Shown one piece after another: positions 52,894 to 63,200 of a stretch of 64,000 nucleotides of DNA (the first letter of the stretch is position 1; each line of letters starts with the position of its first letter). The translations under genes and the position numbers were made by a program. The stretch is from NCBI GenBank assembly GCA_037953745.1, contig JBAKBP010003110.1:1-64000 (forward strand). Direction: 5' to 3'. This stretch comes from Lithodes maja. Taxonomy: Eukaryota; Arthropoda; Malacostraca; Decapoda; Lithodidae. The notes below the pieces were generated by a model. That model ran no database searches and was not told the DNA's origin. It saw only the letters and a list, made by a program, of their open reading frames with translations.

Positions 52894-53188
52894 GTGCTGC
52901 ATCAATTGAATGAGCCACGGTGCAATCATGAATTTGGATTTAGGGCCTTCGAAAAGAGTGCACCGAGACTTTATAATAATCTACCAGTTAATGTGAAAAG
53001 GTGTGCGAACATAAAGGCCTTTAAAAAGTCACTAAAAACACATTTGTTCAGGGAGTGTTATGACTTAGAAGATGGCACTGTGAGACAAGACTACAAGTGC
53101 TAGATGGTTTAAAGGGCAGCTGCGACGAGCGTCACATCTAGTGACGGAGCGCGGCTGAGAAACTCCACACCAAGTAACAAGTAAGTAA
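52894..53188 (+). pseudogene. LINE-C 3' fragment inside palindrome
   Basis: Encodes the C-terminal residues FGFRAFEKSAPRLYNNLP, KKSLKTHLFRECYDLEDGT and the LINE-C 3'UTR with (AAGT) tail. CACAC at 52889-52893 and 53189-53193 flanks it; the opposite arm (~57785) has the uninterrupted site. Confidence 0.85.
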
Positions 53189-54059
53189 CACACATATCAT
53201 ATGTTCATGAATTCACTTTAAAAGTTTACCATTGTTATTGTAGCCTATTACCTACTTCAAAACATTCAGATTAATGGTCAAAGGAAGCTACTGATATAAA
53301 CGTAAACACCTTCTTCTTCTTCTTCTTCCACATCGTCTGCTAGAGAGTTTGTTTTGCTCTTGAACGCATCCTTGGGACGCTCCGATGCGCTACTGGCTTG
53401 CACCGCATTTTCTGCAAGCGCATTCAGTCTTGAGCTTGAAAACGCACCTTTGGACGTTCCGATACGCTACTATTTATAGTTCAGTGATCGGAGCGTCCCA
53501 AGGGTGCTTTCAAGACATCAAGACAAGGGTGCTTTCAATACAATATAATGTAACAGAGCACGTCACAAAAGGAAAATCACAAAAGGAAAATTACAAGAAC
53601 CTCTCAGGGAAGTGCCGTTGTTAAGGCATTACTTCCCGAACCACATCTGATCTGATCTTCAAGAGCAAGACAAACTCGCTAGTAGACGATGCAGACATAT
53701 GGTGTTTACGTTTATATCAGCAGATTCCTTTGACCATTAATCTGAATGTTTTGAAGTAGGTAATAGGCTACAATGACAATGGTAAACTTTTGAAGTGATT
53801 TCATGAACATATGATATGTGTGTGTGTCATTTGGGTGGCCTAATGCCTCAATGTTTTCGTCAGGCCATTAATACACAGGTTCATAGGGGTAAAGTCCGAT
53901 AATCCGAAAAAATCCACTAATCCGAACGAGGGCCGGTCCGCTGCCCTTCGGATTAACGGAAGTTTACTGAGTAAACTTCCGTTAATCCGAAGGGCAGCGG
54001 ACCGGCCCTCGTTCGGATTATCGGACTTTACCCCTATGAACGTTGACGAACCACGACCG

Positions 54060-55207
54060 ACTAAGGACATGCCTTCGGACATTCTGAGAATGGCTACATG
54101 GAATGTTAGTGGCATGAATGATGGCACAAAAGAGAGAGAGATTCTGGAAGTGTTAGTGAATGCCAGGCTGGATGTATGTGGAATGACAGAGACCAAATGG
54201 AAAGGTTCAGATGTGAGAGAGTGGGAGTGTGGAATGGGTGTGTGGAATGGGTGTGTGTGCTGGAGTGAGTGAAGGAACAGCGAGAGAAGGTGCATGTTTG
54301 TTTGTAAGTAGCAAATGGAAGGAATGTGTAAGAGAGTATGGGTCTGTGGGTTCAAGGATTGTGTGGGTGAGAATGAAAGTAGGAATACAAACGTGGGTGA
54401 TTGTATGCGTGTATGCCCCGACAGAGGATATACTTGAAAGAAAGAAAGAGGAGTTCTGGATGAATGTGGAGGCGTGCCTGGAGAAGTTTGACAAGAACGA
54501 AAGAATATTACTGATTGGGGATATGAATGGAAAGGTGGGTGATAGGAAAGTTGAGGGAGTGGTGGGAGGGTGGGGGGTACCATCAGAGGTGAATGGGAAT
54601 GGTAGTGCACTTGTGGACGTATGTATGGGGAGGAGGCTGTGGATAGCCAACACCTTCTTCCGACACAGAATGATCCACAGGTACACGTGGATGTACACGA
54701 TGAAGGATAAGACAGTGGTGGAACGAAAGTCATTGATTGATTATGTATGTGTGGATGAACGAATGAAGAAATCTGTGATGGATGCTAGGGTGTATAGGGG
54801 GTATTGGAGGGGGTCTGTCTGATCATTATGTAGTGGTAGCTAAGGTTAGGATACAAAAGAAGTGGGTGAGGAGAGCGGGAGGGAGGCGAGAGGAGGGTGG
54901 AATGGTGAGGAGGGTGGAGAGGTTGCAGGAGGAGGAAGTCAGGGAGGAGTACAGGAGAGCAGTGGAAAGACGACTAGGTGGGTTCGACCTGGAAGTTATG
55001 GAGGAAGTGGAGGAGATGAGCAAGGTGTTTAAGGATGAGATCTGTGCAGCATGTGAGGAGGTGTGTGGAGTGAGGAGAAGAGGGAGGGGAGTGAAAGGTA
55101 CAGCATGGTGGACAGAAGAGGTAAGAATAGCTGTGGAAGAAAAGAAGAAAGCATATAGAGAGTGGTTGGGTAGTAGAGGGAATGAAGATTCCGAGAGACA
55201 GAAATGA
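54060..55207 (+). pseudogene. RTE-like LINE endonuclease and linker (frameshifted)
   Basis: 54090-54272 starts MATWNVSGMNDGTKEREI with GMTETKWKG. 54229-54822 carries VIVCVYAPTEDILERKKEEF, ILLIGDMNGKVGD and KSLIDYVCVDERM. 54782-55207 has LSDHYVVVAKVR and the basic linker with EEKKKAYREWLGSRGNEDS. The Asn, Glu, Asp-Asn and Ser-Asp-His positions of an APE-type endonuclease are all visible. At least two frameshifts (about 54240 and 54810) and a stop at 55207 break it. Confidence 0.78.
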
Positions 55208-56953
55208 GCGAGGTACGTGGAGAGTAAGAGGGTGGTGAAGAGAGTAGTGAAGGAAAGTAAGAGGAAGAGTAGATGAGGAATTTGGAAGGAATCTGAGTGT
55301 AAAATGGAGGGAGAGTAAGAAACTGTTCTGGAAAGAAGTCAAGAAAGTTAGGGAAGGTAGCAAGGGAAACAGTAAGGGTGTGAAAGATAAGAATGGGAGA
55401 ATGCTAGCCGAGAAGCAAGAGAGAGTCGAAAGATGGAGGGAGTACTTCAGTGAGTTGCTAAATGAAAGGAATGAAGAGCCAGCAAACATAGCTGGATATG
55501 GTATGGGAGGGAGAAGAAGAGAAGTAGTGGAGGAGGAGGTGGGGATCAGGAGGTCAGAAGTGTGGGAAGCCATGAAAGAGTGAAGTTGGGGAAAGCACCA
55601 GGAACAGATGGAGTGTGTGGGGAAATGTTGAGGTATGGTGGTGAGATAGTTGATAGAATGGGTATGGAAAATGTGCAAACTAGCATGGGAGAAGGGGAGT
55701 GCACCCGATGACTGGAAGACTGGCATAATAGTCCCCCTATATAAGGGCAAAGGGGAAAGAGGAGTGTGTGGTAACCACCGAGGAATATGTCTTCTAAGCG
55801 TAGTAGGGAAGGTATACAGTAGGGTAGTGATTGAGAGAGTGAGAGTGAGAACGGAGAAATGGATAGGCGACGAGCAGGGAGGCTTTAGGAAGGGAAGAGG
55901 ATGTGTAGATCAGATTTTTACCCTGAATTGTGTTGTGGAGAAGTATCTGGAGAAGAAACAAAAGGTGTATGTTGCCTTTATGGACTTGGAGAAGGCCTAT
56001 GACAGAGTGGATAGAGAAGGTTTGTGGAAAGTACTTAGAATATACGGAGTAGAGGGCAAGTTGCTGAAAGCAGTGAAGAGCATGTATGAGGGTGCAAAGG
56101 CGGCAGTACGTGTGGAGAGTGAGCAGAGCGAGTTCTTTGACCTGAATGTTGGTTTGAAACAGGGGTGTGTGATGTCCCGTGGTTGTTTACTGTATATATG
56201 GATTGGAGTTATGAAAGAAATACTATCAAGAGCAGTGGATGTTGGTGTATTGCTGAAAAGGGAGGGAATTGAGTGGAAGCTACCTATACTGCTGTTTGCG
56301 GATGATACAGTTCTGATGAGTGATAATGAATGGGAGTTGCAGGTCTGGTAAATGAGTTTGGAACAGTGTGCGAAAAACGGAATTTGAAGGTAAATACGGG
56401 GAAGAGCAAGGTTATGGTCTTCGAAAGGGGTGAAGTCACAGAGTGTGAGGTGAAGCTGAACGGTCAGGCTATGGAGATCGTCAACTCTTTTAAGTATCTG
56501 GGCAGTGTGTTGAGTAAAGATGGGACTATGGATGAAGAGGTGCGGGAGAGGGTACAACAGGGGAAGAGGGTTGTAGGAACGCTAAAAGCAGTAACAAGAA
56601 ATAGGGTGGTCAGTATGGAAGTGAAGAAGTCCTTGCATGACAGTGTGGTAATCCCGACACTGACTTACGGAAGCGAAGCATGGACGTTGGTTGAGAGACT
56701 CAGACCAAGAGTGAGAGCAGTGGAAATGAATTACTTAAGGTGTGCGTGCGGAATTACATGGAGGGATAGACAGACTAATGAGGAAGTAAGAAGGAGGTGT
56801 GGTGTGGAGGTAGATGTGCTGGAAAGTGTGAAAAGGAACAACTTGAGATGGTTCGGCCATATGGAACATATGGAAAGCGAGAGAATGACTAAGAGGGTGT
56901 ACGAGAGCGAGGTGGAGGGACAGAGGGGGAGAGGTAGACCGAATATGAGGTGA
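55208..56953 (+). pseudogene. RTE-like LINE reverse transcriptase (frameshifted)
   Basis: Linker 55380-55583 (RVERWREYFSELLNERNEE), then 55650-56351 with DDWKTGIIVPLYKGKGERG, NHRGICLLSVVGKVYSR, VYVAFMDLEKAYDRVD, GLKQGCVMSRG (proline lost compared with the minus copy) and ILLFADDTVLMSD. 56330-56953 holds FKYLGSVLSKDG, GSEAWTLVERL and RWFGHMEHMESERMTKR. Frameshifts near 55580, 55640 and 56345. All catalytic Asp residues remain, but the protein cannot be made in one piece. Confidence 0.8.
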
Positions 56954-57995
56954 AGGATGGAGTGAGGAACTACATGAATGAAGGCGGTGCTGGTTGGGGG
57001 GAGGGCGTCGAACTGACTGGGGACAGAGGTGCATGGGGGCGGTTCGTTCGTGGCCACCCCTTCGGGGATCACAGCGTCAGGCAATAGATAGATAGATAGA
57101 CCCCTATGAACCTGTGTATGACGAAAACATTGAGGCATTAGGCCACCCAAATGACAATGGTGCACACACACATATCATATGTTCATGAAATCACTTCAAA
57201 AGTTTACCATTGTCATTGTAGCCTATTACCTACTTCAAAACATTCAGATTAATGGTCAAAGGAATCTGCTGATATAAACGTCTTCTTCTTCTTCTGTCTA
57301 CTAGCGAGTTTGTCTTGCTCTTGAAGATCAGATCAGATGTGGTTCGGGAAGTAATGCCTTAACAACGGCCCTTCCCTGAGAGGTTCTTGTAATTTTCATT
57401 TTGTGATTTTCCTTTTGTGACGTGCTCTGTTATATTATATTGTATTGAAAGCACCCTTGGGACGCTCCGATCACTGAACTATAAATAGTAGCGTATCGGA
57501 ACGTCCAAAGGTGCGTTTTCAAGCTCAAGACTAATACGTCCAAAGGTGCGTTTTCAAGCTCAAGACTGAATGCGCTTGCAGAAAATGCGGTGCAAGCCAG
57601 TAGCGCATCGGAGCGTCCCAAGGATGCGTTCAAGAGCAAAACAAACTCTCTAGCAGACGATGTGGAAGAAGAAGGTGTTTACGTTTATATCAGTAGCTTC
57701 CTTTGACCATTAATCTGAATGTTTTGAAGTAGGTAATAGGCTACAATGACAATGGTAAACTTTTAAAGTGAATTCATGAACATATGATATGTGTGCTCCA
57801 TTATGTGTCATTTGAGTGGACTAATGCCTCAAAAAGGGGACTTTGGGACTTCTTGAAATTCGGACCATCGGGTGAATTCGGATTTGGCCTCAAATTGAAA
57901 AATCGGACTATTGGGAGATTCGAATCATCGGTCGTCGGATTAACGGACTTTTACTGTATATATTTTTTTTTTACATGTGAAATTCATCATATTAA

Positions 57996-58050
57996 CCCTT
58001 GGTTCCCGGATGCCCTCTTGTACGCCCATAAAAAAGCATGTAACAGGTAC
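57996..58050 (-). repeat. MITE family E, terminal fragment
   Basis: After TTAA (57992-57995): CCCTTGGTTCCCGGATG...GCATGTAACAGGTAC is the inverse of 60226-60280. It stops abruptly where CR1 sequence begins, so a CR1 LINE probably inserted into, or replaced part of, a family E copy. Confidence 0.7.
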
Positions 58051-58890
58051 AAAACTTCAATTGTCACCGCAACTCCAGCAGCCACCAACGCCCCAACGTC
58101 AACTGCCAACAATTCAACGCCTACAGTAGCCACTTCAGCTGATGTATCCGATACTCAAGATACAAATAGTGACTCTCTTCCCCCTCAAGACAACTTCCGT
58201 GTCGTGAGGAACAACGTTTGCCCCAAGACCAGGAAACACATACCGATTACCGAGTGTCAAAACCGTTTCCAGATACTCGCAGACTCAGATGACGAAGAGG
58301 AAATAGAAGAAGTCCGGCTCGTGGGAGACTCGATGATACGTGGTCAGCTCACAGAGTTTTGCGCCAGGGCACCTAAGACCAGGAAGCGTTTTTGTATCCC
58401 TGGTGGTGGTGTGGATGACGTAGTTGCAGCAGTTGACGAAGTATCAAAGCTGGCCCCTGCTAATACAATGTACGTCATCCACGTTGGATCCAACGATGTG
58501 CAGCGAACCCGGTCGGAAGATTTGCTTTTAAAGTACCAGCAGCTGATCAAGTCGTTTAAGGAGAAGTCATCAAGGATCATCGTCTCAGGAATCGTCCCCC
58601 GGCTCGGTGTAGAGAGCCGATTTTACAACATAGCCACCAGCACAAATCGTTGTCTAGCAAACCTCTGCAGGAAGGAGAACGTGGGATTCGTCGACACCTG
58701 GGACAATTTCTACTTCGATGACTATTTGTTTTCGGACGATGGAGTTCATCTGAACCAGGTGGGAGCAGCACGTTTTGGGCGTCTTCTCAACGATGCGGTG
58801 AAGGATTTTCGGAGAAGAAATCGACTCAGCACAGGACAACCAGGAAGGAGGACCGAAGACAGCGAGGACGGCAACCTACAAAGGAATTAA
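58051..58890 (+). CDS. CR1 ORF1 with SGNH/GDSL-esterase-like domain (5'-truncated)
   Basis: The frame is open from the junction to TAA at 58888-58890; an upstream ATG in flanking DNA is chance. N-terminal ~50 residues are Thr/Ser/Pro-rich. The domain then shows VRLVGDSMIRG (block I nucleophile Ser, nt ~58315), VIHVGSNDVQRT (block III Gly-Ser-Asn-Asp, ~58480) and FSDDGVHLNQVGAARFG (block V Asp-x-x-His, ~58730). This is the catalytic set of SGNH hydrolases, known in ORF1 of many CR1 elements. It ends with a basic tail. Intact over this length. Confidence 0.85.
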   Translation, partial: KTSIVTATPAATNAPTSTANNSTPTVATSADVSDTQDTNSDSLPPQDNFRVVRNNVCPKTRKHIPITECQNRFQILADSDDEEEIEEVRLVGDSMIRGQLTEFCARAPKTRKRFCIPGGGVDDVVAAVDEVSKLAPANTMYVIHVGSNDVQRTRSEDLLLKYQQLIKSFKEKSSRIIVSGIVPRLGVESRFYNIATSTNRCLANLCRKENVGFVDTWDNFYFDDYLFSDDGVHLNQVGAARFGRLLNDAVKDFRRRNRLSTGQPGRRTEDSEDGNLQRN

Positions 58891-58916
58891 ATACTAATCC
58901 GTCAAGAACCGCGAAT

Positions 58917-61147
58917 TTGGATAAATCTCCACCAACACGACCCAAATTCAAAACCGTCAGGGATAACGACCGAGGACCGAGGACAGCCATGAATGTAAAT
59001 GTAGATCCGACCAGAACCAAAAATTCGATGAAAGAACGTAATGCGAGTTCTAAAACCGCAACTTTAAAGGTTTTCTATGCAAACGCTCGTAGCATACGCA
59101 ATAAATTTTCAGATTTAGAGGAACTAGTGTTTACAGAAAATTATGATGTGATTGGCATAACAGAATCTTGGCTCAATACAGAAGATAGAGACTTTTTAGC
59201 AGAGTATTCACTTCCCGGTTATGTAATGTTTGAGAACAGCCGAATAAATAAAAATGGAGGTGGCGTTTTATTTTATATCAAAGAAAGTCTTAACCCGACC
59301 CTCGTGTCAAAACCTCAAATTGTGAACGTCGACACATCTTTTGTGCTAATAAAGAATAATAAAGGTACAAAAATAATACTTGCGTTAATATACAGACCTC
59401 CAGCTCAATCAGTGCAAACTGACCGAGAAATTTACGAACAAATTGCAGATGTAAGTAACTCACAAGATACCGTAATTTTTGGCGACTTTAATTTACCTGT
59501 GACCAAGTGGGGCGATACTCTTACTTCACACTCCGGACATGACTTGTATACGAACTTGCAAGAGAGTTCGCTTTATCAATTTGTTCGAACGCCGACCCGT
59601 GGTAATAACGTTCTTGACATTGTACTTGCAACAAAAGAAGAATTGATAGAGAATTTGAATGTTGGTGATGAATTCAGTAACAGCGACCATCGTACGATAA
59701 CTTTCACTTTAAAGTTTACTAGTAACGAACCAAATAGTAGCATCGAAAAAGTCCCTAATTTCAAGAAAGCAAACTTCCATAAACTTAGAGCTATGTTTAA
59801 CCCTCCAGCCCCGGTTATGTATTATATATATATTCCTCGAAACCCGGGTGTTTTGGCCGAAAAACGTCTAGGCTAGGCTACCGTATATTCGTTAATCAGA
59901 CTGCTTACCGCATTCCCGCGCATCCCCAAGCGTAGCTGTGTTATTTACCTGTAAAATGGCATTAAGTAGAGCTCTCTAAGTCAACTGGGTGAGCTGTGAT
60001 GATGATTTCATTGGAGATAACTTTATGGCCAAACCAGCCACTTTACACCACTTTTCGATACTGAACAACAACATACAGGCACACAAGAACAAGCGACGCT
60101 CTCCTTCTTGTGGCCGGAGATGCGGAGCGTCGGTCCAGCCGGCTGTTGTTTACATGCGTCGGACCGACGCCTCGCACAGCAAGCTCACAGGCTGTGACGT
60201 CGTGGGTGCATAAGAGGCCTTCCGGGTACCTGTTACATGCTTTTTTATGGGCGTACATGAGGTCATCCGGGAACCAAGGGTTAAAGAAACTGACTGGAGC
60301 TTTTTAATTAACAATAACGACATAAATACATCTTGGAAGTTATTCGAAACCACTTACCTGAAAGCAGTGCAAGACTGCATACCATCGAAAATACGGCGTC
60401 CAGGCCATAATAATAAGCCCAAATGGTGGAATAAAGATATTTCAAACTGCCTGCTTGCTAAAAAATTTGCTAATGATAGATTAAAATCCTCACAAAATGA
60501 CGAAGAACGGGTGAAATTTGTAGAGCTACGACGCAAAGCCAAAAAGTTAATTAAGCAAAGTAAAAAGACCTTAGAGTTACATATTGCGAATCAAAGTAAA
60601 ACAAACCCGAAAGAATTCTATAGTTATATCAGAAAGAAAAAAGTAGTTACTTCAACTGTTGGACCGTTAGTCGATGAAAAAGGAGAATACACCAAAGACG
60701 AAGTACAAATGAGTAATGCCCTCAATACCTTCTTTGCATCAGTTTTTACAACCGAAGACCTCAGTGATATCCCTACACCATCGCCGATTCAGATTGATAA
60801 TTCAGATGTTCTAAGCAATATCACCGTTACAGAGAGAGAAGTATTGAATTGTTTAGATAAACTCAAAGTAAATAAAACGCCAGGACCTGATACAATCTCG
60901 CCTAGAGTTCTAAAGGAAGCTAAGAATGAGCTCTCCAAACCACTGACATTACTATTCAATAAATCCTTGCAGTCTGGAACTATGCCTGATCAGTGGAAGC
61001 TAGCCAACGTAACACCGATATTCAAAAAAGGCAGCAAATCCCTACCCAGTAACTATCGTCCAATTAGCTTAACCTCAGTTGTATGTAAAATGCTAGAAAC
61101 GGTCATACGAGACAGACTCGTAAATCACTTAGAGGAAAATAACATAC
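58917..61147 (+). pseudogene. CR1 ORF2: endonuclease and partial RT, split by MITE
   Basis: The frame is open from 58917; the first ATG is 58989 (MNVNVDPTR). Endonuclease: VFYANARSIRNKFSDLEEL, GITESWLNTEDRD, NGGGVLFYI, ALIYRPPAQSVQ, VIFGDFNLPVTKWGD, FSNSDHRTITFTL. At 59801 a 480-bp MITE interrupts. The same ORF resumes at 60281 with WWNKDISNCLLAKKF, then RT motifs TPGPDTISPRVLKEAKNEL and NYRPISLTSVVCKMLETV, and ends at 61147 where the LTR starts. Joining across one TTAA keeps the frame, so the MITE is the only lesion before the LTR. The catalytic RT motifs are outside the window. Confidence 0.85.
59801..60280 (+). mobile_element. TTAA MITE family E, copy 3 (in CR1 ORF2)
   Basis: TTAA at 59797-59800 and 60281-60284 bounds 480 bp almost identical to 51994-52473 except near the right end (CCGGGAACCAAGGG). 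Removing it with one TTAA restores the CR1 reading frame. Confidence 0.9.
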
Positions 61148-61510
61148 TGTGACGCATGTCGAGTATGAGCATGCTGTACAGAACGCCCAGTCAGGCCCAC
61201 TCTCGCTAGGATCGTCAGGGCAGGAACTTTGGCTGTAGTCTGTGTAGAGTTTTCCTAACTCAGTTTATGTGAACCGTTGTACTGTAAGTATTATCATTAT
61301 GTATTTTGTTTTCTTCTAAGTCAACGAGTTCTATTTTATATCATTAGATATAAGTATTGTGTGTGGGACTTGTATGTAATGATGAGAAGAGGGATATTAC
61401 GTGGCGTGGGGTCGGTGAGTGCGCCACGCGGGCCGGTAGGCCTAATTCCCTCCTCCCTTCCTCCCTTTCAGCGCGTGGGAAGTTCTTGTCAATCCCAGAT
61501 TGAGAGAATA

Positions 61511-61518
61511 TGACGTCA
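61511..61518 (+). promoter_or_regulatory. CRE/ATF-like site TGACGTCA in LTR
   Basis: A perfect palindromic TGACGTCA about 60 bp upstream of the TATA box, a position typical of enhancer sites in LTR promoters. Binding is inferred. Confidence 0.45.
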
Positions 61519-61572
61519 TGATTGCCAGTGGGCGGTCCTTAAGTAGTTTGAGATATGCCGCTAGAGGGCCGA

Positions 61573-61582
61573 GTATAAAAAG
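61573..61582 (+). promoter_or_regulatory. TATA box of LTR promoter
   Basis: GAGTATAAAAAGAG is a strong TATA box; transcription would start about 25-30 bp downstream, near 61605, placing U3 at 61148-61604 and leaving a long R/U5 region. Confidence 0.6.
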
Positions 61583-62988
61583 AGAGGTTTTTGCCACCAT
61601 GCTTCAGAACTCATCAGGCAAAGCGACCTCTCATATCCCTTGCAACTATCCATATTCTTCCGACTGATGTGAACTTTCTCTACTCTCTGAACAGCCTACC
61701 TTCTTCTCTTCTCGTCCCTGTTTATAACCTCAATGACCCCTTTGGTGCAGATTTAGTCAGCCAAAGTATTATCGCTTGAGTTCTCACGAGATAAGTGCCT
61801 GTTAGATAGCCTATTTTGGAAGGGTCAACTAGAATAGGATTGATTGATGTTTGTTGCACTCGTATATGTATTTCCCTGTGTACTATTATTCATGTTCCTG
61901 TTTTCTGCTGGTTTAGGTAATGCTAGACTGGGATAGGGTTCCTCGAGTTGTGATTTCCTATGAGTGCTAGGTTGGTTGAACCAGCACAATTGCAACGGAG
62001 ACGTGGGAAGCCTAGGGGGTCTTTTTGATTGTGTACCGTGGGAGTTTAGCACTGTGTTGCGAGTGAGGGCTTTTGCCTGTGCCACCCAACACTGTGCTAT
62101 CTCATTTGCTTGACTTTGAGAGGATCGCCAGGAGAGAACCAGATACTAGTGATCTGGATCTCTCAAGAGAGCATCCCGTCAATTACCGTAATTTGGCCGC
62201 ACAGTCTTAAGGACCTCGCTAGGCTACGAGCCGCTTGCTCAGCCATTGTCTCTTAACCTTAGATATCCCAGCTAGACTTTGCTCGACCAGCAGATACAGC
62301 ATAGTATTGAAGCTTCTCCTTATGTATATTATTGTTTAAGCACTATTGATTTCATGTGTGGCACGCTTAGCTACTTCAGAGATTAGTGGCCCACGAGCAC
62401 AATCTTAGTAGGCTATTGCCAGTGCATTGTCGGAGTACTTCTTCTTAATGTTTGCCATATCCTATTGCTTATTCTTATAATTCTTCTTATGTCAATTTAA
62501 AGCCTTTAATTACCAGTGAGTTATTCATTAAATTGCTGTTCAAAATCCGATACTTACTTCTTATGAGTATTCGAGAAGCATCTAACTTATCAGAAGATTC
62601 CTTGCTTGATGCTCGAGGACTATTGTTTAACGTAACGTAATAGTGCCGATCCGAAGTAGAGGGTGGAGGACTTCTTAAGTTCTTAGTTCAAGGGTGGATT
62701 ACTTCGGCTTCGGCCAACACTATTCTTTAGTGTTGTAGTACTTTCTTCTTTGTTTGATTGTTGACCAGACTAGATAACTCCCGTCTTGCTATTAGTCTGT
62801 TGTGTGAAACGCTAGTACCGAGTTCTTGTATACCCCGTTATAGCAGATAGAACTCTGGAGGGTAGTGGCGTTTTTTGTTCGGCTGGCAGTACTCTGGGGT
62901 TGGGATCGTGTGTTTCCGTTGTGGCAGCGAGCCATACTCGAGTCCTGTGTAAGAGCCCTAGTGTACCCGAGTGCCCGGTCGTAACAAA

Positions 62989-63005
62989 TGGCGACCTTGC
63001 TTAGG
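62989..63005 (+). other. Primer-binding site
   Basis: TGGCGACCTTGCTTAGG lies two bases after the LTR. TGG starts the complement of a tRNA 3' CCA end; TGGCGACC is the PBS start of tRNA-Arg-primed Ty3/Gypsy elements such as 412, so tRNA-Arg is a plausible primer. Confidence 0.65.
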
Positions 63006-63200
63006 ATTTTGTGAACAGTATAATTTTTTGCAGAGTTGTACAACATTTGTTTGTTGGTACTTTAGCGTACATATTGAAGAATATTTTTTTTTGTAAGGCA
63101 ATTAGGAGAGCATTTAAGAGACTCCAGTTAATTTAGTAATTAGTGCTTGCATAAGGGAGTTTAACACTTTTGTCTCGAGAATTTTTTGGTGAACTTCAGT

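Larger units (their letters stand above)
54042..57099 (+). mobile_element. RTE-like LINE, near full-length (plus)
   Basis: Flanked by a 12-bp duplication ACCCCTATGAAC (54030-54041 and 57100-57111). One ORF region with endonuclease, basic linker, RT and C-terminal tail domain, then a 3' end GGCCACCCCTTCGGGGATCA with (TAGA)n. It interrupts the palindromic element. Confidence 0.9.
52727..57956. mobile_element. Palindromic pogo-like composite element
   Basis: TA (52725-52726 and 57957-57958) flanks CAGTAAAAGTCCTTTAATCT and its inverse ...CGGATTAACGGACTTTTACTG. The arms match along almost their whole length. The centre is at ~53969 (GGAAGTTTACTGAGTAAACTT). Two LINE insertions (52894-53188 and 54042-57099) make the arms look unequal; without them the element is about 1.9 kb. 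Each arm contains a smaller inverted repeat (53194-53310 versus 53690-53815, and 57165-57270 versus 57660-57785). No transposase. Confidence 0.85.
58051..61147 (+). mobile_element. CR1-type LINE, interrupted by MITE and LTR element
   Basis: Contains a 5'-truncated ORF1 and an ORF2 endonuclease plus the first part of the RT. ORF2 is split by MITE family E (59801-60280) and cut at 61147 by an LTR retrotransposon; the rest of the RT should lie beyond the window. Confidence 0.85.
61148..62986 (+). mobile_element. 5' LTR of an LTR retrotransposon (~1.84 kb)
   Basis: Begins TGTGACGCATG directly after interrupted CR1 sequence and ends ...GGTCGTAACA. The ends form a short imperfect inverted pair (TGTGACG/CGTAACA). 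A primer-binding site and an open Gag frame follow. 1839 bp is long for an LTR. The 3' LTR and target duplication are beyond the window, so the right boundary rests on the PBS position. Confidence 0.75.

Noticed and set aside
53840..55750. Large minus-strand ORFs (297, 163 and 258 residues) opposite the RTE-like LINE
   Set aside because: Antisense of the LINE coding strand; Ser/Pro/His-rich composition is the reverse read of acidic/basic LINE codons.
57784..58050. N-terminal extension of CR1 ORF1 upstream of 58051
   Set aside because: That stretch is the inverted end of the pogo-like palindrome and a MITE fragment, so the ATG there is fortuitous.
61825..62085. Minus-strand 86-residue ORF in the LTR
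   Set aside because: Lies inside the non-coding R/U5 part of the LTR; no supporting motif.
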